Origin: Cryptomeria japonica
Lineage: Eukaryota; Streptophyta; Pinopsida; Cupressales; Cupressaceae
NCBI RefSeq assembly: GCF_030272615.1
Contig: NC_081413.1
Span: forward strand, 183,592,951-183,656,950
Length of the DNA: 64,000 bases
Reading direction: 5' to 3'
The position numbers and the translations under genes are program-made. Positions 39,557 through 50,936 of this stretch are shown piece after piece. The notes under the pieces are model-generated. The model saw nothing but the letters and a program-made list of their open reading frames with translations. It ran no database searches and was not told the origin of the DNA. Each line of letters opens with the position of its first letter. The stretch's first letter is position 1.

Positions 39557-39800
39557 AAATCCTCGAAAGAAGTCTAACAACTTAAGGAGGATCCAAGAAG
39601 GTGATTTAATGGAATCCAGTGGTCTTGAAAATCAACTTCTAGTTGCACTAGATGATCTTGATTAGTCCAAAGTTGAAGTCTATTAATTGCAAGAAAGTCT
39701 TAAGGGTGCTGAGAATTGTATTCAGTCGCTGAAAGAGTTGTAATGCCTCTCCAAGAAACCCTAAAGGATACAACTACAAACACTAGAAAAGAGTGTAATT
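39557..39800 (+). pseudogene. ORF1 remnant of element A (coiled coil start)
   Basis: Sequence resumes as would be expected a few bases after A's primer site (cctcgaaagaagtctaacaa, then an ATG near 39611 giving MESSGLENQLLVALDDLD). It parallels MESLRQQLEGALEDFD at the start of ORF1 in F. Stops appear within 20 codons. By about 39800 the similarity ends and AT-rich sequence of another kind begins, so A is truncated or interrupted again. Confidence 0.6.
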
Positions 39801-40008
39801 TTTTATTTTTTTAAAATATTGAACGCATAAATGCATTAAGATAAACATTGCATTTAAATTGCACAAGTGGAAGACTTAATGTTAGACAACTCAGATAACA
39901 AGTGGAAAAATGAGAGGGGGGTGAATCAGTTGTCAACAGATTATAGAATTTTAAGCGTTAAAGCCTTATTACTGGAATACATAAACCAAATACCGGAATA
40001 GAAGATAT

Positions 40009-40869
40009 TATTGGCATTATACACTCAAATGATAATGGTTGATGTTGTCATTAGTGGCAACCAACTGGTACCATGGTTCACAGGCTATACTAACAATAGA
40101 TTTCACCTACCAGCATCGACAATCACAACAAAGGTTATTCACACCGGCAATAGATTATATCGGTAGTCCAAGCCAACTTTGAAATAATATTGTTTTGTAT
40201 TGTAAATATATTTGTATAGCCGACATGATGTATTGTAAAGACTCATATATGTATGAGATCTTGTATGTTATTTTGAAATAATTTTTTAGGTATGTATGTA
40301 AGTAGTATATGAGATGTGATAGGTTATGATAGCGAATAATTGTATATGCATTTTGATGTATTTATCTTGAGAGTGAATAAGAGAAAAGCAGAGAGAATCA
40401 AGGTTTATGGCAGAGGTATCAGATAGAGCTTAAACCAGTACTGAATCCAACATTGCAAATGTTATTTTGAGTAGTACATTGTCATTAAATTTAATCATCC
40501 AATTGTGTAGTCAGTGAGACACTATTTTTGTATTGAACAGTGAGCTCTAGGCAGTTGGCCTTCCTGCATGTGTAGGCCCCTATTGTAATGAGTAATATTT
40601 ATTCATATTGGCCAATGAGTAAATATTTTGGGTCACAAATCCCATCGAGGTTTTTCCCCTACCGGGTTTCCTCGCCAAAAATATTTGTGCTATGGTGGGC
40701 ATTGATGCTTATTCTTTTGTTTCTCTTTACTGCATTATTATTTCCTTACCGGTATATTAATTTGGGTTATAAAGTTGCAAACAAGTTTAAATCTTTCATC
40801 TACCAATTAGACATTGATTCACCCCCCCCCCCTCCCTCAATGTCATTGGGACTGATCAAGTATCTAACA
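40009..40869 (+). repeat. 5' LTR of element F (861 bp)
   Basis: It starts TATTGGCATTATAC (TG changed to TA) and ends AGTATCTAACA. Arms GACATTGA (40810-40817) and TCAATGTC (40837-40844) flank TTCACCCCCCCCC. The block aggtttttcccc then gggtttcctcg is near 40650-40675. Confidence 0.9.
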
Positions 40870-40884
40870 ATCGGTATCAGATCC
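40870..40884 (+). other. Primer binding site of element F
   Basis: ATCGGTATCAGATCC next to the LTR end; one base off ATTGGTATCAGATCC as found in element J. Confidence 0.85.
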
Positions 40885-40936
40885 TAGTCCTCTATAGAAG
40901 CCTAACAGCTTGAGGAAGATTCTGAAACTGGTACCG

Positions 40937-42039
40937 ATGGAAAGTTTGAGACAACAGTTGGAAGGAGCTCTTGAAGATTTTGATGTAGAAAAATTGAAGA
41001 ATATCAAACTGGAAGATGAACTCAAAACTGCTCAGGAATTCATCCAAGCACTTCAAGAAAACCTGGTGATAGAAAAGAATTGCATGTACAATTGCAAAAT
41101 CAAGATGATGAAGAAAAGGAAAATCTCAGAGATATTGTAAAGAAACTAAGATAAGAGAACAAAAACATGAAGAATGAGATGCAAGATTTAACCATGAGAT
41201 TATGCAAGGATATTGAAGATAGCAAGAGAAATGAAGAAGATTTGGCCATAAGACTTAATGAAAGATTAGATGAATCTCTAAGGCTTAGTTATGAAAATGA
41301 TATGCTTAAAACAAATTTGATTCACATGCAACATGACAAAGAGGAACTTATGAGACAAGTTAGCACTTTGGAAGGTGAATTGGTCACTGCAAGTGAATAC
41401 AAAGACAATTTCAAGAAGAGTTCAGATAAGCTTGATGATATGCTGAAAAGTCAGAAACTTGATGGAGAAATAGTTGGACTTGGATTTGAACATGGAGAAA
41501 GCTTCAGGACTACAAACAATCATGACCACAGCAAACCGGTAAGGCAACCTAATGCTTATAAATTCAATGGGAAATGTTTTAATTGCAACAAATTTGGTCA
41601 TACAGAAAATCAATGCAGATTCAAGAATAATCAGAATACAAACTCATCCATTGTTCAATATTCCAAATGTAATAAAAATGGTCATAACTCAGACAATTAC
41701 AGAATGAATGTGAAATGCCATGTTTGTGGTAGATTTGGACATTCATATAATCAATACAGAACTCAAACCGGTCAAGGTTATGAAAAAGCTATTAAGAGAA
41801 TTAATGTAACTTGTTATGCATGTAACAAGATTGGGCATATTGCAAAATTTTGTAGAAGAAAGAGTGTACCGGCGAACAATAAAGGATCTAATGACAATGG
41901 CAAAGAAAAGGTAAATGAAATCAAGCAAGAATTCACTAAATAATGGATTAGGAAGAGAGATCATAGGAATGATGAATCTGTCTCTGCACTGGCAGAACAC
42001 AGTAATCCTGCACTAGCAGGAGATTCTTCATCTAACTAA
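40937..42039 (+). pseudogene. ORF1 of element F: coiled-coil protein with four CCHC-type knuckles
   Basis: I take the ATG at 40937 (MESLRQQLEGALEDFD) because it matches the start in the A remnant and lies 52 bp after the primer site. Residues 1 to about 210 are an almost continuous coiled coil (ENDMLKTNLIHMQHDKEEL). The C-terminus has four knuckle positions: CFNCNKFGHTENQCR, a degenerate YSKCNKNGHNSDNYR, CHVCGRFGHSYNQYR (last Cys lost) and CYACNKIGHIAKFCR (about 41575-41865). A frameshift lies near 41090, and stops at 41155 and 41941. It is the best preserved ORF1 together with G's. An RNA-binding, self-assembling structural role is inferred from domains only. Confidence 0.82.
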
Positions 42040-42343
42040 GGAATAATCCTTAGGGGTAAGGCAACTAATTGAAGATTATGCATTTACCCTCAGTTGATGG
42101 TAAGAAATCACATTTCTTCTTTATCGGCACATACATTGAGTATTCACATCACCGGTGAAGCATTTAATGTAGTCGTAAGTTAACTTTTTTGTTATAAAGC
42201 ACTTGAATTTCTCATTTCAACTTACCAAAGAATTCAAGCATTTGAAGAGCACAAAAATTTAGCACCAGCATTCGGGAAGCAAAGCAGCAAAGGATTTTCA
42301 AGGCATCCAAGGTTTTTCAGTTAAAACGCATTTAGCTTACGAC
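42040..42343 (+). other. Spacer between ORF1 and ORF2 of element F
   Basis: No coding frame. The position and length are similar to the ORF1-ORF2 gap in B (about 375 bp) and G (about 430 bp). It could hold a splice site or other signal for expressing ORF2; nothing specific is identified. Confidence 0.5.
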
Positions 42344-43330
42344 ATGGCATCTTCATCTTTTGTTCCCGAATTCATTGCAAACCCTACTATTGTGGAAAAT
42401 TTCAAGCGTCCTAGACCTATCTTCAAAATCATCCCTAAGATAGCTAAGTTGCATGACTCCATTGGTGCATTTTCAAAAATCTCGAAGGGAGTCACATTTT
42501 CTGAAGACCCTAGGGCATACATTCACTGTAACATCAAAGATGTAGGGTCTGAGGATTTAAGGAACGTGTTCATAAATGTTATTACTGACAAATAAGGAAT
42601 AGTTAAACTGGAACACAAGATTGTTGAGGATTTAGTGTTCATTGACATCCTTCATATGCCTAAATTTTCAGATGAGATTATCCATTATGTTCTTAGCAGA
42701 GTTCATGGAGAATTTTTGTGGTTAGATTTAGTTTTCAAGATAACTAAGGAATAAATTAAGGTTATTACTGGTTTACCTTCTACTGGCACTAGGCCTGATA
42801 AGAAAAAGAAAATTCCAAACAAAGAAGTTATGAGCTTAACTGGAGCTACATTTGACAACAAATCACTTAGGGTTAGTGATATAACTGACAACAATGTTAA
42901 ATATGATAGTATGGTTATTGGATACAAAGTTGCTCACACAAATAGGTTTAATTCTATATCAAGTTTTTGCATTCATAGTGCCTATGAGATGATTATGAAT
43001 AATGTTCAAATTGACATCTATGAATGGTTGAAAGATGAACTGCTAGAAAATTTGCACAAGATCAAAGGTGACAAGAAGGGAACTTTCAAGTTTGGGAACC
43101 TGATTGTGTGCTTAATGTTGTATTTCTCAAAGGTGATTCTCGATATTGGACACAAGGACTTTGCCTATGATATTTCTATTGGAAAATAGATAAAGGAGGA
43201 AATTACTAGCATGGGCTCAGATAGTGACAAACTGATAAAAGAGTACTTCAAGGATTTTCAAGCAAAAATGAGGCAAATAGAAATGATTCCTCAAAGCATT
43301 GTAAACAAATATGACAAACAAATATGCTTT
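42344..43330 (+). pseudogene. ORF2 of element F, N-terminal part
   Basis: From the ATG at 42344 (MASSSFVPEFIANP) one frame continues to the G insertion at 43331, with stops near 42593, 42752 and 43187. Shared with B and G: the block after RPRPIFK, the segment YIHCNIKDVG, VHGEFLWLDLVFKI, and LTGATFDNKSLRVSD..MVIGYKVAHTNR followed by FKFGNLIVCLMLYFSK. The conservation across three elements argues for one ancestral protein. No enzymatic signature is visible. Cellular role is unknown; in-element position downstream of the gag-like ORF1 is where pol would normally lie. Confidence 0.75.
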
Positions 43331-44482
43331 TGTTTGCATTTTTGATGATTGATGTTGTGATTGTCATTGATGGACACACACTTGATTTGAGATTACTTTT
43401 TGTGTGTATAAGTTAAAGCTCAACCGGTATTTGTTCCAACTGGTATGATGTATTATAGTATTTAGACTATTGGTGTTTTACAGAAAGTGTTTACCAATCT
43501 GAAGCGGTATGAAGACCCCAAGAGGTTTGAGGATCTCAAGCGGAACGAAGGAACAAAGCAACACAACTCATATTTCCTAGTCTTCATTTTGTCAAACCGG
43601 CAACCGGTATTTTTCTTAAACCACTATTTTGTATGAACCAGTAATACTCTGTGATGAGTTACCATCTACCGATTGTTTGGTGGTGCTGACACTTTGGCGG
43701 TGCTTTTTGTGTCGTGTTACCAAATATGTCTAGATGCATTGAACCTAGGAAATTGTATTGTAATCCCATTGGACTGACATGAAATCAGATTCCTTTATAA
43801 GGACATCATGTCTAGGGTTTTAGGTTGTTGCTAGGGTTTAAGGTGGTTGAAGATTTTGTGTGAGTGTTAACACAGAAGAGAAGTTCAGGTTTGTAAGAAG
43901 AGGCAAAGTGTGAATGTGTTGAAGATTGAAGTAATGCTAGAATGCATTAGGAACGAGCTATCAAGGATCTAACCAAGCAATCTATGTTATTTGCTAGATC
44001 ACTCACTTGTTGATTACTCACATCTTCGACAAGTCTAAAGCCCTTAACCGGGTAGGCCCAAAAGCCTTTTGTAAATCCTCTAACAAGGTGGTTCACATCT
44101 GTGGATCTAAAATCCTCTAGCAAGGTAGTCTTTAATCGGACTTATCTCCTAACAGAGATTGAGATTCCTAACAGGATCTGTTTTGGTAAAGAACATTGTA
44201 TGACCTTAATCGGTCTTGTTCCTATTCTGTAGATAGTTACTTGTGAGTTCCATCTCACCGTGGTTTTTTCCATTTGGGTTTCCACATCAAAATCTCTCAT
44301 GTTATGGTGTTTGTGCTTCTATGGGTGAATGCATTATTTGCTATTTGGTTTGCATGTGTGCTAACCGGTTTGTTTGCTAAACTGTTTTACCGGTTTACTG
44401 GTAGTCTAGTAAAGTGTTTATGTACAGTAATTTTTGGCATACTAATTCAACTAATTCACCCCCCCCCTCTTAGTATTCAACA
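43331..44482 (+). repeat. 5' LTR of element G (1,152 bp)
   Basis: It starts TGTTTGCATTTTTG (partner LTR: TGTTGGCATTTTTC) and ends TAGTATTCAACA. Arms ATACTAA (44439-44445) and TTAGTAT (44470-44476) surround the C-run. The block ccgtggttttttcc then gggtttccaca is near 44259-44286. Confidence 0.88.
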
Positions 44483-44497
44483 ATTGGTATTAGAGCC
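44483..44497 (+). other. Primer binding site of element G
   Basis: ATTGGTATTAGAGCC directly after CAACA of the LTR. Confidence 0.88.
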
Positions 44498-44532
44498 AAC
44501 CTTTCTATAAGTTTAACCACTTAGAAAGAGAT

Positions 44533-45810
44533 ATGGGGGAATACACTATGAGGGAACTTACTCATTGGCTCACTCGGTCTGAGCAAGCCTATGATGATCT
44601 TATCATCAAATATAAGGCCTCTCAGGCAAAAGGGAGAGAACATGCTGAAAAAATGATGGAGCTATCTGAAAACAATTCTTCTAATGAAGTGGACATGGAA
44701 GCCCTAATTCAAGAAGTAGAAAAGCTGAATGAATCCAATTCCAACCTGAGAAAAGAGTTGGAAGGACTAACTATTCGAATGTGCCAAGAGCTTGAGAATC
44801 GGAGGAAAGCTGAAGATCTGGTAAAAGACAAAGATCATGAAATCTCCAAGCTGAAGCAAGAGATCGATGCCTTAACTGCTCAACTTCATGCGAGATAAGT
44901 GGAAAAGGAAGACATGCAAGGAGAAATGAACATAGCCATCTCCGAGAATGCAAACTTGATGGAAACAAATGTTGCTATTTCCAAAGAACTCTCTAAGTCA
45001 AAGGAAATACTTGCTAAGTTCAACAAGAGTACTGTTAAGCTAGAGCAAAAGCTTGAATCAGCCAAAACTGTTAAGAATAATGATGGACTTTGTTACTTCG
45101 GTCATGAGCAAGGTGAGACCTCTGGTGCAAGTGCTGAAGCATCGAAGAAGCAACCAGCATTCAAAGGTAAAGGTAAGAAAAAGTTCAAACCTATTTGTTT
45201 TAACTGTCTTAAAGAAGGACATACTGCCAATGTATGTAGGAGCAAAGCCTACAATAATTTTTCTTACTTTATAAACAATGTACCTAGATCCAATAAGTTC
45301 AATGGTAATTGTTATGCATGCAACAAGTTTGGGCATAGAGCATCTGAATGCAGGTCTGTTATGAACAACACTAGAAGATATCCTCAGAGGACTCCAAGAG
45401 TTGGTCCGGAACCTTTTGTGAACCAGAATCACAACTGGTTTAATACCTTTAATCATTAGTCAGGAAGTGGTTGCTATCAAGTAGCAAATGGCTAGAGAGA
45501 AAACTATTTGATCTATCATTATCATGGTCACACTACTGCAACATGCAGGAAGAAGAATGGTAACATGAATAATGGACCTTGGAGAGCACCTGGAATGGTC
45601 TGCTATTATTGCAACAAACCGGGTCACATTGGCAGATTTTGCAGAATAAGAAAGAACATATCAGATGACATACCAGTCACTCCGAAAGGAAAGATTGATA
45701 TTGAAACTATTCAAGTGGATATGAACAAAACATGGAAAAAGAAACCAGTAGTGTTGCAAGAAGAATCAGTTTCTGCACCTAGTGTGGAAATCACGCAACC
45801 GGCAAACTAA
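44533..45810 (+). pseudogene. ORF1 of element G: coiled-coil CCHC protein
   Basis: ATG at 44533 (MGEYTMRELTHWLTRSEQ), 36 bp after the primer site. One frame runs for 425 codons to 45810 with only three stops (44896, 45457 and 45493). Residues about 10-175 are strongly coiled coil. Knuckles: CFNCLKEGHTANVCR (45198-45242), CYACNKFGHRASECR (about 45310-45354), a degenerate YHYHGHTTATCR (about 45513-45548) and CYYCNKPGHIGRFCR (about 45601-45645). The tail is Lys/Thr/Val-rich. This is the most nearly intact ORF1. It lacks the copia gag capsid blocks seen in D and J, so the coiled coil may replace that assembly domain. Confidence 0.85.
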
Positions 45811-46237
45811 GCATCAGAAAAGCTTAGGGGGAGCAAATGGCGAAATACTTCGAACCCCCAATTTTCACCAGTATAAGATACCTGTCAGTCGGTAGAAGAC
45901 CAGAAATGGTAAAAGGCAAATTAGGGTTTACACCCTGATATTGGAGTATTTATTATGGTAGGTGGAGAACCTATTTAAAAAGAATTTTGAAATCATTTCT
46001 CACATATCATTTTTCGAGCGAAGAAGTTTTTCAAGTGCAGAGCGAAGGAAAGTGATTTACACTGCGATTCAAAGAGTTTATCAAAAATCTAGAGAAGAAT
46101 CTAAAGCTATCATCTGTTGAAGGAGTGAAGAACGCAAAGCGGTATTTCAGTACCCGAAGGAGTGTGAAGCAAAGTTCAAATTGCAAAGCCCTAAATTTCA
46201 AATCTGCGAAGGTATTTTTCATAATTCTTCGTTTATC
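45811..46237 (+). other. Spacer between ORF1 and ORF2 of element G
   Basis: Includes a short string aaaagcttagggggagcaaatgg (45820s) that resembles a PPT. No coding frame with motif. Confidence 0.5.
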
Positions 46238-49200
46238 ATGGCTTTCGCATCTCATGATAGTTCTAGTGCAACTGTTGATTCTATGGACTTCATTAAGCAA
46301 AAGTCGAAATACAATGCCCTGTCTCAAGTACCAGTTGGTGTTATAGTAGAAGAAGGGATTTCTGATTACATAGACTATAAAATCAAAGACCTAGGGTCTC
46401 TCATAATCCATTCCCAACTGAGCTTATTCTGTGGAAAGGATAAGAAGATTAAACCAGAATTTAGCATTCTGGAAAAGAAGAAACTTCAAAATGCAGTTTA
46501 CTTTCTTGAAGAATTTTTGAATGATCACATTTGCATTATTATAAGTAGGGTAAATGGTGATAAGATGTACCTCGAGCAGACGCATGATATCACACAGGAA
46601 GAAATTCATGTCATCACCAGTTTTTGCAATACAGGGGAAGTGCTAGCCCTAAGGAAGGTCAGCAAGATTGAAATGTCCAAGCTCACTGGTTCAGTGAGCG
46701 ACTTACGTGGTATGACCATCAACTCAATCAAGGATGATCTGGTCAAGTATACCTACATGGTGATAGGTTACCGGATGTTCTCTGCTAGCAGAATTAATTC
46801 TTTCTACTACAGCAGTAAATATCGCTTATAGGATGATCAAGGAGGATGCATCGTTTGATCTGTGCACTTGTATACAAAGACAACTTATGTTGAATCTTAA
46901 GTCAATCAAACAAGACAATGCACTAAGATTCAAGTTCGGACAACTATTGGTTGGGTTGTTCTTTTACTTTCAAGGCTACTTTCCAGGAGTAGGTGACATT
47001 CAGTGGTCTGTCGACCAACCGGTAACAAAACAAACCAAGGAAAGTCTACAACCAGTTGGAACCGACTATCCAAAAGCACTGAACAAATACTTTGATGAGT
47101 TCAGATGCAAGATGAGCCAAAGGATAAGAATATCTGGTGATTTAGTCAAAAAGTATGAGGAAGACATCTGCTTCACCATCAAAGTGGATGAATGCTTAAT
47201 GGAGGCCGTTGAACCTAGGTAGGAAGAAGTAGAGCCTATGGGCTATGAGGTAATGAATGATATGCTGGACAGGTATGCTTCTACCCTAATTGCCTCACCC
47301 CTTGATCCTAAGGCAAAGAGAACTGGCACCTATTTGGAAAGGGTTACACCAGTTGTAGAGCCCTTAGAAAAGAAAGGAAAGGTAGTGCCTTCAGCATTGG
47401 CATAGGTTACTACAGCCAGTCCCAAAGTGACCAAGAGGTCACTAGTTAAGAAGAAACTGGAAGCAGCACCTGCAAAAGTCTTTGAGAGGAAGCAAAAGAC
47501 AAAAAGCAATACACCTGACTTAGAAGAAATAGTGTCAGAAGAACTACCTAAGAAGAAGACTAGGTAAACAAAGAAAAAGACAAAGAATGAACCGACATCA
47601 TCCGCATTGGTAAATATTGACATTTCTTCTTACAAACCTTTGACACATTGTCAAAGAACTATAAAGAATATTAGGAGAAAAGTGTTGAAAGATTTAATTG
47701 ATTGTTTTTATGATTTCAATGATGATGAAAAGGAAGCAGTTGAACAGGAAATCATTAAGTATCTGTGTTAATGACTGGTCGCCTTCAGAAATTAGATCTA
47801 AGACACCAGATTCTTTGTATAATTATTTAGACAATAAATGGTGCATTGCCATAGAAAAGGAACAGGAAATGAGGGAGGAAATATTTTCTCAACATTTTCC
47901 TAATGTATCAAATTCAGAACTTTTTGAAGTTATGAATAAATACAAAGGCCTCTTCTTCATGAGAAGAAAAAGACTCCTGTTACTGGAAGGAAAGGGTCAA
48001 GAAGTGATCAAGGATACACATACTCATTCTCAAGAAGCTCTTAAGATCATCAAGTGGCTGAAGCCAATAGAAAAGTTGAGCAAGAACTAGAAACTGGAAA
48101 ACTGGATGAGGTGTATAACAGTGAAGAAGAACCGGTCACAGAAAAAATGGACCCCATTGATGTAGATGCCTTAGATGGTGAAAATGTTACTCAGGATGCA
48201 CCATCAGAAGGAACAGGACAAGAAAAGAAGGCAGAAGAAGAAAAGAAGCAACAGGAAGCTGAAAAGAAGAAACAGGCCGATGAAGAGGATAAGAGAAAAG
48301 AAGAGGAAAAGAGGAAAGAGGAAGTGGATAAGAGAAAAGAGGAGAAAAAGAAGAAAGAGGAAGAGGATAAAAAAGAAAAGAAAGAGGAAGAGGATAAAAG
48401 AAAAGAAGAGGAGAAGAAGAGAAAAGAAGAGGAAAATAAGAAACAAGAGGAAGAGAGGAAGAAGAAGGAAGAGGAAAAGAAAGAAGAGGAGAAGTTGAAA
48501 GAGGAAGAGAAGAAACAGGAAGAGGAAAAGAGGAAGAAGGAAGAGGAGAAGAAGAAGGATGAAGAAGAGAAGAAGCGAAAAGATGAAGAGAAGAGACAAG
48601 AAGAAGAGAAAAGAAAGAAAGAAGAAGAGGAGCAGAGGAAGGCTCAAGAAGATTGGCAAAAAGCCAAGGACAAGGAAGCAGCCAAAAAGAGCACATAGCT
48701 AGAGACTCCAATGGAAACTGGTAGTTAGGCTAAACCGGTCGACATCACTAGTCCTATTGATCTACAGTTTGCAAATGAATCGGAGCTATTACAGAGCATT
48801 AAGCTTGCTCAAGAGCGATTGGATGCTCTAAGGAGGAAAAAGGAGGAAGATGTTATCCCCATGGAAACACTTACCAGTTTGATACCCGGTATGAACCTTC
48901 CCAGTACCGATTCCTCACTTGCACAATTGAAGCTCCTATGCACAGTTGTAGAAGACCAAGTACAAATCCTGGAAGAGGTCATAGAAGCGAATGGCAAGAA
49001 GTCACATCAAAAGGCTCTGGACACTGCACTGGTGAGAAAGCTAACAGAGCTCCGGTCTGATCTCCAGAAGGCACAAAAGGCCATTAGAGATGCAATGAAT
49101 GAGGGAAATCTTCTACTCAGCAAGATTTGCCAACCTCATTATTCTATGATGATGTGCTCACTTAGAAGAACAAATTGCAATCTGATATGCAGTCTTTTAT

Positions 49201-49558
49201 TAGCACCTTCAAGATTTCATATGATAGCTTCTCCACATATGGTCAAACTGTTCACTGGCTTCAACTGCAGTTTGCAAGACTAGAGGCAGAGATAAGCAAC
49301 CGGGCATGAAATTTGCAGGAACTTCAACTGGTCCTATTGCCAAGACTGCAAATTCTCCAAAAGTGCTATCTAAATCTTGATGCCCTAACGGTCACTCAAG
49401 AGATAAGCATGATAGATGCCATGGAAGAACAGGTCTCCCAAATGCAAAGAGAGAAAGAGGTGGCTACCTCCATACTTGACTCATGGTCCATATCCATGAA
49501 GCAATTTTCGTAGGACTTTAAATCAATTTTTGACAAGTTTTACTCTTTACTATCATAA
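46238..49558 (+). pseudogene. ORF2 of element G: unknown protein with Lys/Glu-rich repeat
   Basis: ATG at 46238 (MAFASHDSSSATVDSMD). About 1,100 codons can be followed with frame changes near 46815, 47760, 48045 and 49285 and a few stops (47220, 47403, 48698). The N-terminal part shares with F and B the blocks ISDYIDYKIKDLGS, LTGSVSDLRGMTINSIKDD..YMVIGYRMFSASR and FKFGQLLVGLFFYFQGYFP. The middle is basic (KKKTR, KRSLVKKK). Between 48220 and 48640 is a run of Lys/Glu/Arg repeats that would form one long charged helix, followed by a helical C-terminus (LLCTVVEDQVQILEEVIEAN). No catalytic motif is recognised. The highly charged C-terminal half suggests nucleic-acid or protein binding, which is inference only. 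Confidence 0.75.
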
Positions 49559-49825
49559 ACACTTATTATTTTAATACTAATGAAATAGGGGTCACTCTGC
49601 AATACTTTTGTCATTGTTGGCAAAGGGGGAGAAGTATAAATTTTGAATGTTTTGATGTATACTTTCATGTTATTTCTGTTAAGGAGTAGTATACATTGTA
49701 TTTTCTGCAAAAGGGATAGTGTATATGCTTAGGGGGACTAATTTTGATTATGGCATATTTTTGTTGTAAAACACTTAGATGTCAAAATTTTCCTAAGTGT
49801 TGCCATCAATGCCAAAGGGGGAGAT
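49559..49825 (+). other. 3' untranslated part of element G with two PPT-like strings
   Basis: AAAGGGGGAGAAG at 49622-49634 and AAAGGGGGAGAT at 49814-49825, both preceded by caatgcc- or ttggc-type wording. Only the second abuts the LTR. The stretch between contains another purine string (cttaggggga, about 49728-49738). Confidence 0.8.
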
Positions 49826-50413
49826 TGTTGGCATTTTTCATGATTGATGTTGTGATTATCATTGATGGACACACACTTGATTTGAGATCACTTTTTGTAT
49901 GTATAAGTTAAAGCTCAACCGGTATTTGTTCCAACTAGTATGATGTATTATAGTCTTTAGACTATCAGTATTTTGTAGAAAGTGTTTACCGATCTGAAGC
50001 AGTATGAAGACCCCAAGTGGTTCGAGGATCTCAAGCGGTACGAAGAAATGAAGTGGCACAACTCATATTTCTCAGTCTTCATTTTGTCAAATTGACAATT
50101 GGTATTTTGCTTAAACCGGTATTTTGTATGAACCAGTAATACTCTGTGATGAGTTACCAACCGGCATTTTGTGATGAGTTACCATCCATAGATTGTTTGG
50201 CAGTGCCGACACTTTGGCGGTGCTTTTTGTGTCATGTTACCAAATATGTCTAGATGCATTGAACCTAGGAAATTGTATTGTAATCCCATTGGACCGACAT
50301 GAAATCAGATTCCTTTATAAGGACATCATGTCTAGGGTTTAAGGTGGTTGAAGAGTTTTTGTGAGTGTTAACACAGAAGAGAAGTTCAAGTCTATGAGAA
50401 GAGACAGAGTGTA

Positions 50414-50733
50414 TGTAGAAGTTGAGAAAGCCAACTTCACAGACCCCGAAGATCACCTGCATGCAAATAACCTGTCACAGAAAGAAGAGATGGAGACAAA
50501 CAAGCAAGGGTGCTCTGAAAGCTGAAAAAATGTATTCATCCAAGAGAGTGATAAATTACAATGATGAATCCTTATAAAAGGATATTGTGCAACCCTAAAA
50601 GAAACCCTAATAGGTAGACATTTAATAATTAATATAATTATTAAATGTCACAAATGCAAACTAAAGTGAAATCTTAAGAGAGGAATAAAGGTAATTTAAT
50701 CAACATGATTAAATTAAAACCTTTACTCTAACA
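50414..50733 (-). repeat. 3' LTR of element H (320 bp)
   Basis: Minus strand TGTTAGAGTAAAGG to CTCAACTTCTACA, preceded by AAAGGGGGG. It contains the short inverted segment gacatttaataatt..aattattaaatgtc (about 50621-50649). Confidence 0.75.
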
Positions 50734-50936
50734 CCCCCCTTTAAGATGAGCAAAAGTGCAGTTACAAACATGTGCAAGAAAGAAAAGGTAACTACAATGC
50801 AAGAAAGTAAACTTGGGTCCCGGCAACAAGGCCTGATCAGGTACCCAATTACAACCAAATCTCTGTAAAGTGGAGAAATAGAGAAAACCTCATGGGAAAA
50901 ACTCTACTCCAAAAAGAGATGAAAGAAATAAATGCA

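Noticed and set aside
48187-48711. Long Leu/Phe/Ser-rich frames on the minus strand, looking like membrane proteins
   Set aside because: They are the antisense of the Lys/Glu repeat in ORF2 of G.
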